Assembly (NCBI GenBank): GCA_020186115.1
Contig: WSYJ01000182.1
Span: forward strand, 124,001 to 188,000
DNA length: 64,000 nucleotides
Direction of reading: 5' to 3'
Origin: Histomonas meleagridis
Lineage: Eukaryota > Parabasalia > Tritrichomonadida > Dientamoebidae
This document shows positions 39,129-48,536 of the stretch, piece after piece. The translations under genes and the position numbers were made by a program. Below the pieces are notes generated by a model, which saw nothing but the letters and a program-made list of their open reading frames with translations, did not search any database and had not been told where the DNA came from. The first letter of the stretch is position 1, and each line of letters opens with the position of its first letter.

Positions 39129-39140
39129 AACCGTTCACAT
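39129..39140 (+). promoter_or_regulatory. AACCGTT fused to initiator-like TCACAT, before the TRAPPC10-like gene
   Basis: AACCGTT and TCACAT overlap at 39129-39140, about 20 bases before the ATG at 39159. Another AACCGTT is at 39070-39076. The region is shared with the divergent CARMIL-like gene. The arrangement suggests Myb-type and initiator sites acting side by side. Confidence 0.5.
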
Positions 39141-39158
39141 AGGCACCAAAAATTACAG

Positions 39159-41666
39159 ATGTTTGAATTTACTGTTGTTTTTCATGCAGAGGATAATATA
39201 TGGAACTCAATAAAAAATTCACTGATTAAAAACACCCCAAAACAAGCAAGTTTCACAATTAATGATTATGCCCAAATCGTAGATATAAATCCAAAATTAA
39301 TTCATGCTTCAGTTCCACCAGACATTTCTAAAATAGTATATGCACCTACGGTAATAATTGTATGTTTCACATGTGATTATAAATCAGATTATACGAACAA
39401 AAAAAGCGCTGAATTAAAAACATTTTTTAAACAATATTCTAAACCATATATCCAAAGTTTTCCACTTTTAGTCAATGATGCTAGTCACGAAAAAGGATTT
39501 TTTAACACTACTTCAAGTATTTTTTCACTTGTACAAGAAGAATTTCCTTTAGCTCAAACCTTTCAAATTGAAAAGACAGGTCGTGTTTCAAAGTCAGAAG
39601 CGAATAAGTTGTGGACCTCTATTATTTCTGGTACACAATTTGCTCTTGAAACCAGAGTTAATTTATTAAATAATTTATTCAAACGACCACTATCAATTTC
39701 TACCATTTACCATTACTTACGTTTAAGCGTACTTTACAGTAGCGCTGCCTTTTATGAGCTTCAAGAGATGAATATCCAAAAAGCATTAGCATTAATTGAA
39801 TCCAATTCAGACGCGTTATTTAAAACTTTTATTCATCACAAAGATATGGAGACCAAAATCGATGTCTTTGATAACAAAATTCTTCAAGAGAAACGAACAG
39901 ATATATTCAAAGTTCAAAATCCCTCAGAATTTGAAGTTCGAAGTCATTTTATCTCACAACAAATTTATTGTTTTTTATCATCCAAAAGGCCTGAATTTGC
40001 GATTGAAATTGGATTTAATTTTTATCATTTTCTTGAAAACAAAATAACCGAAAAGGACATGTTATATAAAATCTGGATTACTCAGTATTTACATGATTTA
40101 TGTAATATCTCATTTCAATATGAATCCAAGAACATAATTTCAGTTAAAATAATTGAAACATATCAAAAGCTCATTCAAGAATTAATAGGAAATGATTCCG
40201 ATGAAATAAAACATTATTCACAATTTGATATTATCGAAATTATTACAAATGAAAATAAATTTATTGAAGAGAACAATAAAATGAATTTTGAGATATTTCA
40301 TATCTATAAATATTTAAATCTAATCAACAAAGCGTTTTTAATGTTTTTCAAGTTAAGTAAAATTGATCAAAAGACTATAAACATTACGAAGTTATTAAAC
40401 AATCGAAAAGGTATCATTAGTAGTGACATAACACCAGTTTTACCAACGCAAATAATTAACAGCTTAACAATAAATGAAAGGTTACCAATAATATGTGAAA
40501 TGTTAACATCGAACAACAAAGAAAAAACAGAAATTGCGTCGAATCTTTTATCAAAGATATTATTAACGAAACAAAAGAATTCATTCACATGTGTAATTGA
40601 TTTACCAATACATTTCACGTTATATGATAAAGAAACATTTCGATCACATGCGAAATCAACTATAAAACTTAAATGTATTACATCATTTCCAAATGTGATC
40701 AAATTTTCCAAATTAACATTTTCATTTGTTAATAAAAACTCTAAAACATCTCTTTTCAACGTTCTAGAGAAAGAGATTTCTAATAACTCTATCATAACAT
40801 TAACAGGAATGCCTCATAAAGTCGGTCCTTATTGGGGCGCATATTTCCGTTTTCATATAGGAAAATCTATTATCCAATGTATATTATCTAATAGAAAGCC
40901 TATAATTTTTAATGTGATGAGATCTCCTCCGAAATTTGATTTCCATTTAGAAACTCCAAAATGTTTTTTACCGAATAAAGAACAATTAATTATTGTTCAT
41001 TTTAATGTAACGCGTGATATGGATTCATTAAAGTTTAATATTAATGATAATGATATTAATATAATTTATGATAAAATTTCCGTTTCGCCCGAAAATTATA
41101 AAAATAAAAACGTGTTAGAATTTAATGATATTAAAAAAGGTTCTTATTTAATGAAGATTCCTTTAATACCGATAAAATCATTCGAAATGAGAATAATTGG
41201 TTCCGCTTCTTCGCAAAACATTGATAATATGAAAGTTACTTTAAAGCATAAAATTCAAGTTCTCGACTTTTTACAATTAAATATATTATATAGAGAGAAA
41301 ACTAATGTGATACAATTTAAAGCAAACTCTTTGATATCAAATTGCGACTTCGATATTTTGGAAATTATTTTCTTCGATAAAGATTTCAACGAAATAAACG
41401 CAAAAAGTTTCGGAATGCCAATACATTTGGAAACATTCGAAAACTCTGTTTTGTTCGTTTTGGAAAAGAAACCAGAGAAAATGAAATTGGTGTGCAAACA
41501 AAGCGAAATTCCGTTGTGTTTGTTATATGAAAAGAATTGGCTGATAGATGAAAATGCGTTGTTGGAAAGCGTTGGTAAAATTAAGCCAATGACGCCAATA
41601 ACAATTCTGACAAAAATGGCGCCGCAATTAAATAGCGAAAATATAGAAAGTGTTACTATTGAATAA
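39159..41666 (+). CDS. TRAPPC10 (Trs130)-like TRAPP II subunit
   Basis: The 835-residue protein has a helical middle with ETRVNLLNNLFKRPLSISTI, YHYLRLSVLYSSAAFYELQE, then ALFKTFI and FEVRSHFISQQIYCFLSSKR. This order matches the TRAPPC10 pattern of a short-repeat helical region followed by a segment on losing or keeping cargo-bearing 'F..R.Y.F..Q' helices. The C-terminal 350 residues are beta-rich, as in the Ig-like tail of Trs130. TRAPP II is a Rab exchange factor at the Golgi. Similarity is clear only in the middle, and TRAPPC9 or TRAPPC11 are alternatives. The protein is shorter than human TRAPPC10 (about 1260). Confidence 0.7.
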   Translation: MFEFTVVFHAEDNIWNSIKNSLIKNTPKQASFTINDYAQIVDINPKLIHASVPPDISKIVYAPTVIIVCFTCDYKSDYTNKKSAELKTFFKQYSKPYIQSFPLLVNDASHEKGFFNTTSSIFSLVQEEFPLAQTFQIEKTGRVSKSEANKLWTSIISGTQFALETRVNLLNNLFKRPLSISTIYHYLRLSVLYSSAAFYELQEMNIQKALALIESNSDALFKTFIHHKDMETKIDVFDNKILQEKRTDIFKVQNPSEFEVRSHFISQQIYCFLSSKRPEFAIEIGFNFYHFLENKITEKDMLYKIWITQYLHDLCNISFQYESKNIISVKIIETYQKLIQELIGNDSDEIKHYSQFDIIEIITNENKFIEENNKMNFEIFHIYKYLNLINKAFLMFFKLSKIDQKTINITKLLNNRKGIISSDITPVLPTQIINSLTINERLPIICEMLTSNNKEKTEIASNLLSKILLTKQKNSFTCVIDLPIHFTLYDKETFRSHAKSTIKLKCITSFPNVIKFSKLTFSFVNKNSKTSLFNVLEKEISNNSIITLTGMPHKVGPYWGAYFRFHIGKSIIQCILSNRKPIIFNVMRSPPKFDFHLETPKCFLPNKEQLIIVHFNVTRDMDSLKFNINDNDINIIYDKISVSPENYKNKNVLEFNDIKKGSYLMKIPLIPIKSFEMRIIGSASSQNIDNMKVTLKHKIQVLDFLQLNILYREKTNVIQFKANSLISNCDFDILEIIFFDKDFNEINAKSFGMPIHLETFENSVLFVLEKKPEKMKLVCKQSEIPLCLLYEKNWLIDENALLESVGKIKPMTPITILTKMAPQLNSENIESVTIE

Positions 41667-41833
41667 AATTATTACTATCACTCATGTTTTTACTGTAATT
41701 TAAAGTTGTTCTTAAATATTTTGTTTTGTTTCTAATGAAACGTTTCATTTCAACAATTTTCTCCACAAATAAATCAGCGGTTGATTCTTTCAACTTTTTG
41801 TGAATCAAAAAGTGGAAAGACACTTTTTAAATA

Positions 41834-43561
41834 ATGGTTTTGTTGGTCCCATTGCTTATTTTGGGAATAGAATTAAACTATAATAATACAACTCAGGAAA
41901 TGTTATCAATAACAAACGATGAAGAAAATATTACAGTTAATAAGGAAAATTCAACAGATACAAATTTTTATGAAAATAGCCAAAACTTAAATAATAATAG
42001 CACATTTACAGAAAATACTTTAAACGATACAGATAATTTATTAAATTCATCAGAAGAAAATTCTGATTTAGCAAATAGAACAATTTTGCAGCAAGATGAA
42101 AATATAACAATTATCAACGAAACGTCTTCATTCAGTGAAATCACAGTAAGTTCAAGTTCGTTAAATGAAACACAAACACAAAACATACATATTGAAAATG
42201 ATAATCAAACACAAACAGAGAGTACAAAAGAGGCTGTCGAATCAATAAACGAACAAAATCACACAGATTTACAAGAGAATGAAACACTAAATGAACAACA
42301 AACTACTGAAAACATAACCATCATTGACAATTACACACAAAATACAGAAGCAGAAAACATTACCCAAATCAATGAACATTCTGATGTTAACGTTACACAA
42401 ATAGAGAGCATAGAAAGCAATCAAACAGAACATAATGACACTTCAGTAATGACTGAACAAAACAATACAACTTTAAATATAGAAAACCAAACAATAATTA
42501 ATGCAAACACAACTTTGGACGAACAGAATGAAACACTCACTGACATCAATGGAAATGCAACACAAAACACAGAAAATGAAACAATCATTGATTTAAATGT
42601 CAATGCAACTTCGCTACAAGCAATCGCTGATGCACACAATTACACAGAAAGCGAAACAGTTAAATCAAATAATGAAACAAATTTAGTTACAAAAAGCGAA
42701 ACAACCACAACACAAAGCGCAGAAAACGAAACCATAGACATCCAAAGCAATACTACTGTTAGCGCAGCAGAAAGTATAACAACGTCCAACGCTTCTGACG
42801 CATCTTCAGAACCAATAAATATTCAAACTCCAGACAACAACAAAGAGCACACAATAACAATTAAATCACATAACACGCCACGAGAAAACAGGCGCATTGC
42901 ACCAAACATTACGCGCAAACAATGTCCACCGCATATGGAACTTGACACTAACAACAAATGCAAATGTGTTTCTGATTATCTTTATGATGGCAACATATGT
43001 TTTAAGTGCGCGCCGCCATGTCATCCGCGTGCGACATGCGTATCACCAGGTAAATGTGTCTGCAAAGAAGGCTATGCAGGCGACGGCATCAGAAGCTGCA
43101 GCTCTACAACGCCAAAGATATCGAAGATATCGCCTAATTCAGCATCAGCAAATGGTGGCACTATAATAAATATTGTACTCGATGATGAAATACCTATGGA
43201 AGTGCATGCTGCATATTGTCGATTCGGCGCTACAATTGTTAGCGCATTTTCCGTTGGAGGAAAAGAAGCGAAATGCAGAGCGCCAACACACATTCCAGAA
43301 AAAGTTATATTTGCATTTTCATATGATCACGTAAAATGGTCAAAAGATGAAATAGAATTCACATTCATCGAAAAGAATTCTTCGTTTGAATTTCCTTTCG
43401 ATCGAAAATTTGTTTTTGTTATTGTCGTTTGTGTTATTTTGGGTGTTATATATATTTTGTTCTTAAGGAAAAAAGATAAAAACGATGATTTATTACCACT
43501 GTTACAAAATAATGATGAAATGGTTCCATTCATACAAAAGAAAAGAGAACATCTCGATTAG
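41834..43561 (+). CDS. Mucin-like surface glycoprotein with EGF-like and IPT/TIG domains
   Basis: This 575-residue protein starts with a short signal peptide (MVLLVPLLILGIEL). About 340 Asn/Thr/Glu-rich residues follow, crowded with N-glycosylation sequons (NNTT, NITV, NSTD, NETQ and many more). A Cys-rich EGF-like region lies at about 357-415 (KCKCVSDYLYDGNICFKCAP, KCVCKEGYAGDG), and an IPT/TIG Ig-like domain at about 418-510 (KISPNSASANGGTIINIVLD). One membrane span (about 517-537, FVFVIVVCVILGVIYILF) precedes a 35-residue tail with the dileucine-like DDLLPLL. It is probably a heavily glycosylated adhesin or receptor stalk. The tail motif would suit AP-complex sorting. The repeat region looks fast-evolving. 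Confidence 0.8.
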   Translation: MVLLVPLLILGIELNYNNTTQEMLSITNDEENITVNKENSTDTNFYENSQNLNNNSTFTENTLNDTDNLLNSSEENSDLANRTILQQDENITIINETSSFSEITVSSSSLNETQTQNIHIENDNQTQTESTKEAVESINEQNHTDLQENETLNEQQTTENITIIDNYTQNTEAENITQINEHSDVNVTQIESIESNQTEHNDTSVMTEQNNTTLNIENQTIINANTTLDEQNETLTDINGNATQNTENETIIDLNVNATSLQAIADAHNYTESETVKSNNETNLVTKSETTTTQSAENETIDIQSNTTVSAAESITTSNASDASSEPINIQTPDNNKEHTITIKSHNTPRENRRIAPNITRKQCPPHMELDTNNKCKCVSDYLYDGNICFKCAPPCHPRATCVSPGKCVCKEGYAGDGIRSCSSTTPKISKISPNSASANGGTIINIVLDDEIPMEVHAAYCRFGATIVSAFSVGGKEAKCRAPTHIPEKVIFAFSYDHVKWSKDEIEFTFIEKNSSFEFPFDRKFVFVIVVCVILGVIYILFLRKKDKNDDLLPLLQNNDEMVPFIQKKREHLD

Positions 43562-43745
43562 AGATTTGTGTTTACAGAAAAAATCGGAATAAAAATCATA
43601 AAATTTTGTCAATAACGATAATAATATTGTGCGAATTTTGATCGGAAAACTTTCAAAATATGAATTGAATTTTATAAAGGAAATAAATCATACAAAATTT
43701 AATAGATATCGTGTCTATCGTTTTAATAACAATTCAATTTGCCAG

Positions 43746-44963
43746 ATGCTTTCGGCTGTTTTCATTTTAAATAAGGATGCAACAATTTTAATAGAAAAAC
43801 AATATAGAGAAAAAGTCGAGAGATCAGTAATAGATGAAGCTTGTTTAGCAATTAGAGATCAATCTCAAACTCCTCCTGGCATTATTCCAAATGGTGAATT
43901 AACCATAATAACTCACCATGAAAATGAAATTTGGGTTGTGGGAGTTTGCGAAGGTGATGAATTTGCACTATTTTCAATCAGTCTTCTTCAACATATAGGA
44001 AAGCTTCTTGCAACATTATTAAAAGAAGGAGCTACAGAAAACTCAATCAAATCAGAATATCCTTCCGTATATCAGATCCTTGATTATGCAATCGATTATG
44101 GTTTTCCTTTTTTGGATGAAAGCAATACTATTTTTACATTACTTACTCGTCCGCCAACAGATTATACTAAAGGAAATAGGCTTCAACTAGATTTAGTGAG
44201 ACCTTGGAGAAGCGTAGGTATTCAAAGATCACAAAATGAAATTTTAATTGATATAATTGAAAAAATTGATGTATCTGTATCAGACCAAGGGAGGACAGAG
44301 TTTTGTTACATTCGTGGGTCTGTTGAATGTTATTCTCTTTTGTCAGAAAATCCTTTTTGCAAAATCATTCTCCTCCCTTCTGTTCATATAGAAGACGTCA
44401 CATTTCATCGGTGTGCCCAGGTTGAATCAAATGAAGCTAAAGTAATTCCATTTGTACCGCCTGATGGACCATTTACCTTAATGAAATACAAAATTAACAA
44501 CCCTCAAACAAACGTCCCCCTCTGGGTCACCCCAAGATTTGTGTGGGGAAAAGGAGTTGTCACTTTTGAAATCATTGTGAAAGTTGACGGTTCTATTCAA
44601 AAGAACCTTGAAAAAGTGGAAATCAGATTTGGGCTCCCAGAAGGAGTTTTATCACCAGCTCTTTCTGTGCCAGTTGGAAGAGCAGTGTTCGAAGGATCAA
44701 CCAGAGAAGTAATATGGGTAATTGGACAGATGAATAGCCAAAATCCTCCTCTGATTTTCAAAGGAAGTGCATCATTAGAACAAGGATTTGAACCTCGAGG
44801 AAGACTTCCTGTTATTAGAGCTTCGTTTGTGACAATTGGTTTTGTTGCTTCTGGATTCAAAATTGATCGATTGGAAATTGAAAATGTAAATTATAAGTCA
44901 TTTAAAGGTGTGAAGTATGTAACAGAAGCCGGTGATTATGAATTTAGAACAGGACTTAATTAA
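43746..44963 (+). CDS. Adaptor complex medium (mu) subunit, AP-3 type
   Basis: The ATG at 43746 gives 405 residues starting MLSAVFILNKDATILIEKQY, the normal mu N-terminus (longin-like fold). The frame runs 117 bases further upstream only to a GTG and is not natural coding. The C-terminal mu-homology domain (about 155-405) has WRSVGIQRSQNEILIDIIEK, then CYIRGSVECYSLLS, ESNEAKVIPFVPPDGPFTLM and the terminal SGFKIDRLEIENVNYKSFKG. The last two segments fit AP-3 mu best. AP-3 sorts cargo with Tyr or dileucine signals to lysosome-like compartments. The adaptor class (AP-3 versus others) is less sure than the fold. TCAATTTGCC lies directly before the start. Confidence 0.88.
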   Translation: MLSAVFILNKDATILIEKQYREKVERSVIDEACLAIRDQSQTPPGIIPNGELTIITHHENEIWVVGVCEGDEFALFSISLLQHIGKLLATLLKEGATENSIKSEYPSVYQILDYAIDYGFPFLDESNTIFTLLTRPPTDYTKGNRLQLDLVRPWRSVGIQRSQNEILIDIIEKIDVSVSDQGRTEFCYIRGSVECYSLLSENPFCKIILLPSVHIEDVTFHRCAQVESNEAKVIPFVPPDGPFTLMKYKINNPQTNVPLWVTPRFVWGKGVVTFEIIVKVDGSIQKNLEKVEIRFGLPEGVLSPALSVPVGRAVFEGSTREVIWVIGQMNSQNPPLIFKGSASLEQGFEPRGRLPVIRASFVTIGFVASGFKIDRLEIENVNYKSFKGVKYVTEAGDYEFRTGLN

Positions 44964-45187
44964 ACATTTTAGTGGGAAATTACCAAAAACATCAAAAATA
45001 ATTTTGAATTCTATGAATTAATTTTTAGTTTCTTTTAAATTTCGAAGTTTCAAATAAACTTTGTAAATGAGGCCACTAATAATTTTATACATATGATTAT
45101 TTTGTATCTGTATTTTAATAACAAATCATTAGTTTAGGTTTCATGTTAAATGTTTGTTACTCTCGTTATATCAAATTTTTAACATCT
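44964..45187. other. Convergent 3' intergenic region
   Basis: AT-rich stretch between the AP-3 mu gene (plus) and the last ankyrin module (minus). I see nothing in it. Confidence 0.5.
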
Positions 45188-48100
45188 TTAGTGGAGTTTG
45201 CTTTCAACAAATTTTATATAAAACGAATAAACATCTTTAACAATAATATCAATTCCTTTTTGCTCAAGAAGTAAATTAACAATTTCTGTATGGCCATTTT
45301 GAGATGCACAAATAAGTGCTGTTTCAAACAATTTGAAAAAAATTCAAATTTTATATTGAAATATTAAATTATTAAAATAAATTATACCCTTAGCATTAAT
45401 ATCAATTTCTTTTTGCTCAAGAAGTAATTTAACAATTTCTGTATGGCCATTTTGAGATGCTAAAATTAGTGCTGTTTCAAATAATTTAAATAATTTCCAA
45501 ATATTATATCAAAACATTAAATTGATTAATGAAATATTAAATGCAGTAAATAAATATCTTTAGCGTTGATATCAATGCCTTTTTGTTCTAGAAGTAATTT
45601 AACAATTTCAGTATAACCATTTTTAGATGCTAAAATTAGTGCTGTTTCATATAATTTAAATAATTTCCATATATTATTTTGAAATAAAAAGTTATTAAAG
45701 AAAACTATAATTAAAACAAAAAAGCATTCTGTGAAATAGTATCAATTCCTTTAAAGTTAAGAAGTAGTTTAACAATTTCAATATGATTATAAGACGATGC
45801 GAAAATAAGTGCTGTATATAATAGTTTAAATAATTTCCATATATTATATTGAATTATCAAATTATCAAAATAAGTTCTAAATAATCTAGATAAATATCTT
45901 TAGTATTAATATCAATTCCTTCTTGTTCAAGAAGAAATTTCACTATTCTTATGTGATTTTTTTTAGATGCTAAAATAAGTGGTGTACAAAATACTTTGAA
46001 TCATTTCCAAATATTATTTTACAATTTCGAATTATTAGGATAAATTTCAAACAAAACAAATAAATATTTTTAGCGTTAACATCAATTCCTTTTTGGACAA
46101 TAAGTAATTTTGCTATATCTATTTCATCATAAAATGATGCTATATAAAGAGCTTCTTCAAATATGCAAATTTTCTACAAATTATATTGAAACTCCATATA
46201 AAAAAAATAATTTTTTTTAACATTTAATTGATGTCCTTCATACATAAGGAATAATTTTATTATTTCGACATTATTTAAAAAATACTTCAAAGCATACTGA
46301 AAAGCTGTTAAAAATATATTTAATTAACTCCAAATATTATTTTGGATTACAAAATTTTACTAAAAAATAATATCTTTAGCATTAATATCAATTCCTTTTT
46401 GTTCAAGAAGTAATTTAACTATTTCTTTATGACCATTTAAAGATGCAAGCATAAGTGCTGTTTGAAATAATTTAAATAATTTCCAAATATTATTTCTAAA
46501 TATAAAATTATAAAAATAAATTACAAGTAAAACAAACAAATATCTTTAGCATTAATATCTATATCTTTTTGTGAAAGAAGTAATTTCACTAATTGAATAA
46601 TGCCTCTTTTTGATGCAAATATTAACATTATATTAATTATTTATAATAAATTTTAAATGTTACTTTGAAATATTAAATCAATGAAATAAACTAAATAAAA
46701 TAAAATGTAATATTTCTACAATATACATCATCAATATTTTCTCCAAAAAGAAATTTTACTGTATCCTTGTAATCATTACCAACAAGAGAAATTTTAAAAA
46801 TAATAAATAATTATAAATAATTATTTTGAATCATTATATTATTGATATAAATATCAATTAAAAGGGTAAAACAATTTCATCATTCCTAAAATAAATTAAT
46901 TGTTTTTCAAGAAGTAATTTAACTATTTCAGTGTAACCTCTTTCAAATGCTGTCCAAATTGCTATTCCAAATAAAATAAATGAATAATAAATATTATTTT
47001 GAAATCCAAAATTATTAGAAAAAATATCAAATAAAACATATTAATGGCTTCAGCATTTTCATCTATTCCTCCTTTTTCAAGAAGTAATTTTACTATTTCA
47101 ATATGACCATTTTTAGTTGCAATTATAAGCGCTGTATCAAATAATAAGAATAATTTTCAAATATTTTATCAAAATATTAAATTATTTAATTGGATTTCAT
47201 ATGAAAAATTTGAATATCTCGGGCATTAACATTAATTCCTTTTTGTTCTAAAAGTAATTTTACTATATCTGTGTAACCATTTTTCGTTGCAAATATAAGA
47301 GGTAAATTAAAAATATTAAAGAATTTCCAAATACTCTATTTAAATATTAAATTAATGAAGCAAGTTTCATAAAATATTAAAAAATATCTACAGCATTTAT
47401 GTCAATGTATTTTATTTCAAGAATTATTTTAAATATATCAACAATTCCTTTGTTATATCCATAATCAAGTTCTGTAATAAATAAATTAAACAATTTTCAA
47501 ATATTTTTTTTAAACCCAAAAATATTAAAATAAAGATTAAGTTAAATATATAAATCTTTTTGTTATTGATTTTATTTTTTTTGAATTCTAGTATCATTTT
47601 TGCTATTTCCATTTGATTATTTTCATATGCATTAATCAGTGGTGTCCAAAATAATTTAGATAATTTCCAAAAATACTTTCAAAACATCAAATTCTTCAAA
47701 CAAAATTTATACAATTAATATTTACTGTTTTATAATTTGTATCAATATCTTTGTGTTCAAGAAGTAATTTGACGATTTCAGTGCTACTATTGATAGATGC
47801 TAAAATAAGTGATGTATAAAATATTTTGTTTTAATACCAAAAGCAAATTTCAATCACGCGAATCGTGTATATTAATATCAGTTCTTTTATAATTAAGAAG
47901 TAATTTAACTATTTTAACATTATTCTTTTTAACTGCAATCATCAATGCTGTATAAAACATACCATAAAAATTCCTAATATTATCATCAAATTTTAAAATT
48001 TTTAATTAAAAATTATGATCAAAAAAGGAAAATTTGTAGCATTTACATTGATTCGTTTTTGTCTAAGAAGCAATTTAACAATTTCATTATACCTATTTTG

Positions 48101-48536
48101 TGATGCATCCATAAGAGCTGTCCAAAATAATTTGAATAAATTCCAAATGTTATCAATAATTACCAAATACCACAATTTTAACATTAAGTTTAAAAAAGAA
48201 AAATTTGCAGCATTCATATTGGTTCTTTTTTGTCGAAGAAGTAATTTCACAATTTCAATGTGATTATTTTTAGCTGCCATTAAAAATGCAGTATAAAATA
48301 AATTAAATAAATTCCAAATAAATATTTAAAATTTTATAAGATAAAAACAAATTTTCTTATTTACAATGAAATATTTTTATGATTTATTTTTATATCTTTT
48401 TGTTCAAGAAGTATTTTAACTATATCAATATGACCTTCACTACATGCAACAATTAATGGTGTATAAAATTATTTATTTAAAATTTATTTTACATCAGAAA
48501 ACACCAAATCAATGAAATATTTTTTGAAAAATATTA
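45188..48536 (-). other. Array of 20 intact ankyrin modules separated by about 77-nt AT-rich spacers
   Basis: Reading the minus strand downstream of the 388-codon frame, 20 modules of about 31 codons follow in order. Each is a complete ankyrin repeat of the form T-A-L-I-x-A-S-x-N-G-H-x-E-I-V-K-L-L-L-E-Q-K-x-I-D-I-N-A-K-D-I (split here: TALI..AS..NGH.EIVKLL, then LEQK.IDINAKD). All 20 lack stops and frameshifts, although their sequences differ widely. The spacers between them are highly AT-rich, mostly contain in-frame stops, and by my count are 77 nt in 14 of 20 cases (others 78, 71, 60, 60, 54 and 43). The spacer 3' ends share TTTGGAAATTATTTAAAT followed by ATTT just before the first codon of the module. 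The last module runs to a TAA at 45188. No GTATGT donor or ACTAACACACAG acceptor is present. Confidence 0.8.

Noticed and set aside
43629-43745. N-terminal extension of the AP mu protein from a GTG
   Set aside because: The mu family starts at the MLSAVF position, and no ATG lies in the upstream frame.
48002-48280. A separate 92-residue ankyrin gene
   Set aside because: It is two array modules that happen to be joined by a 78-nt (in-frame) spacer; it has the same structure as the rest of the array.
45188-48536. Canonical spliceosomal introns between ankyrin modules
   Set aside because: I find no GTATGT-type donor and no ACTAACACACAG acceptor in the spacers, and neither GT nor AG is kept at the edges.
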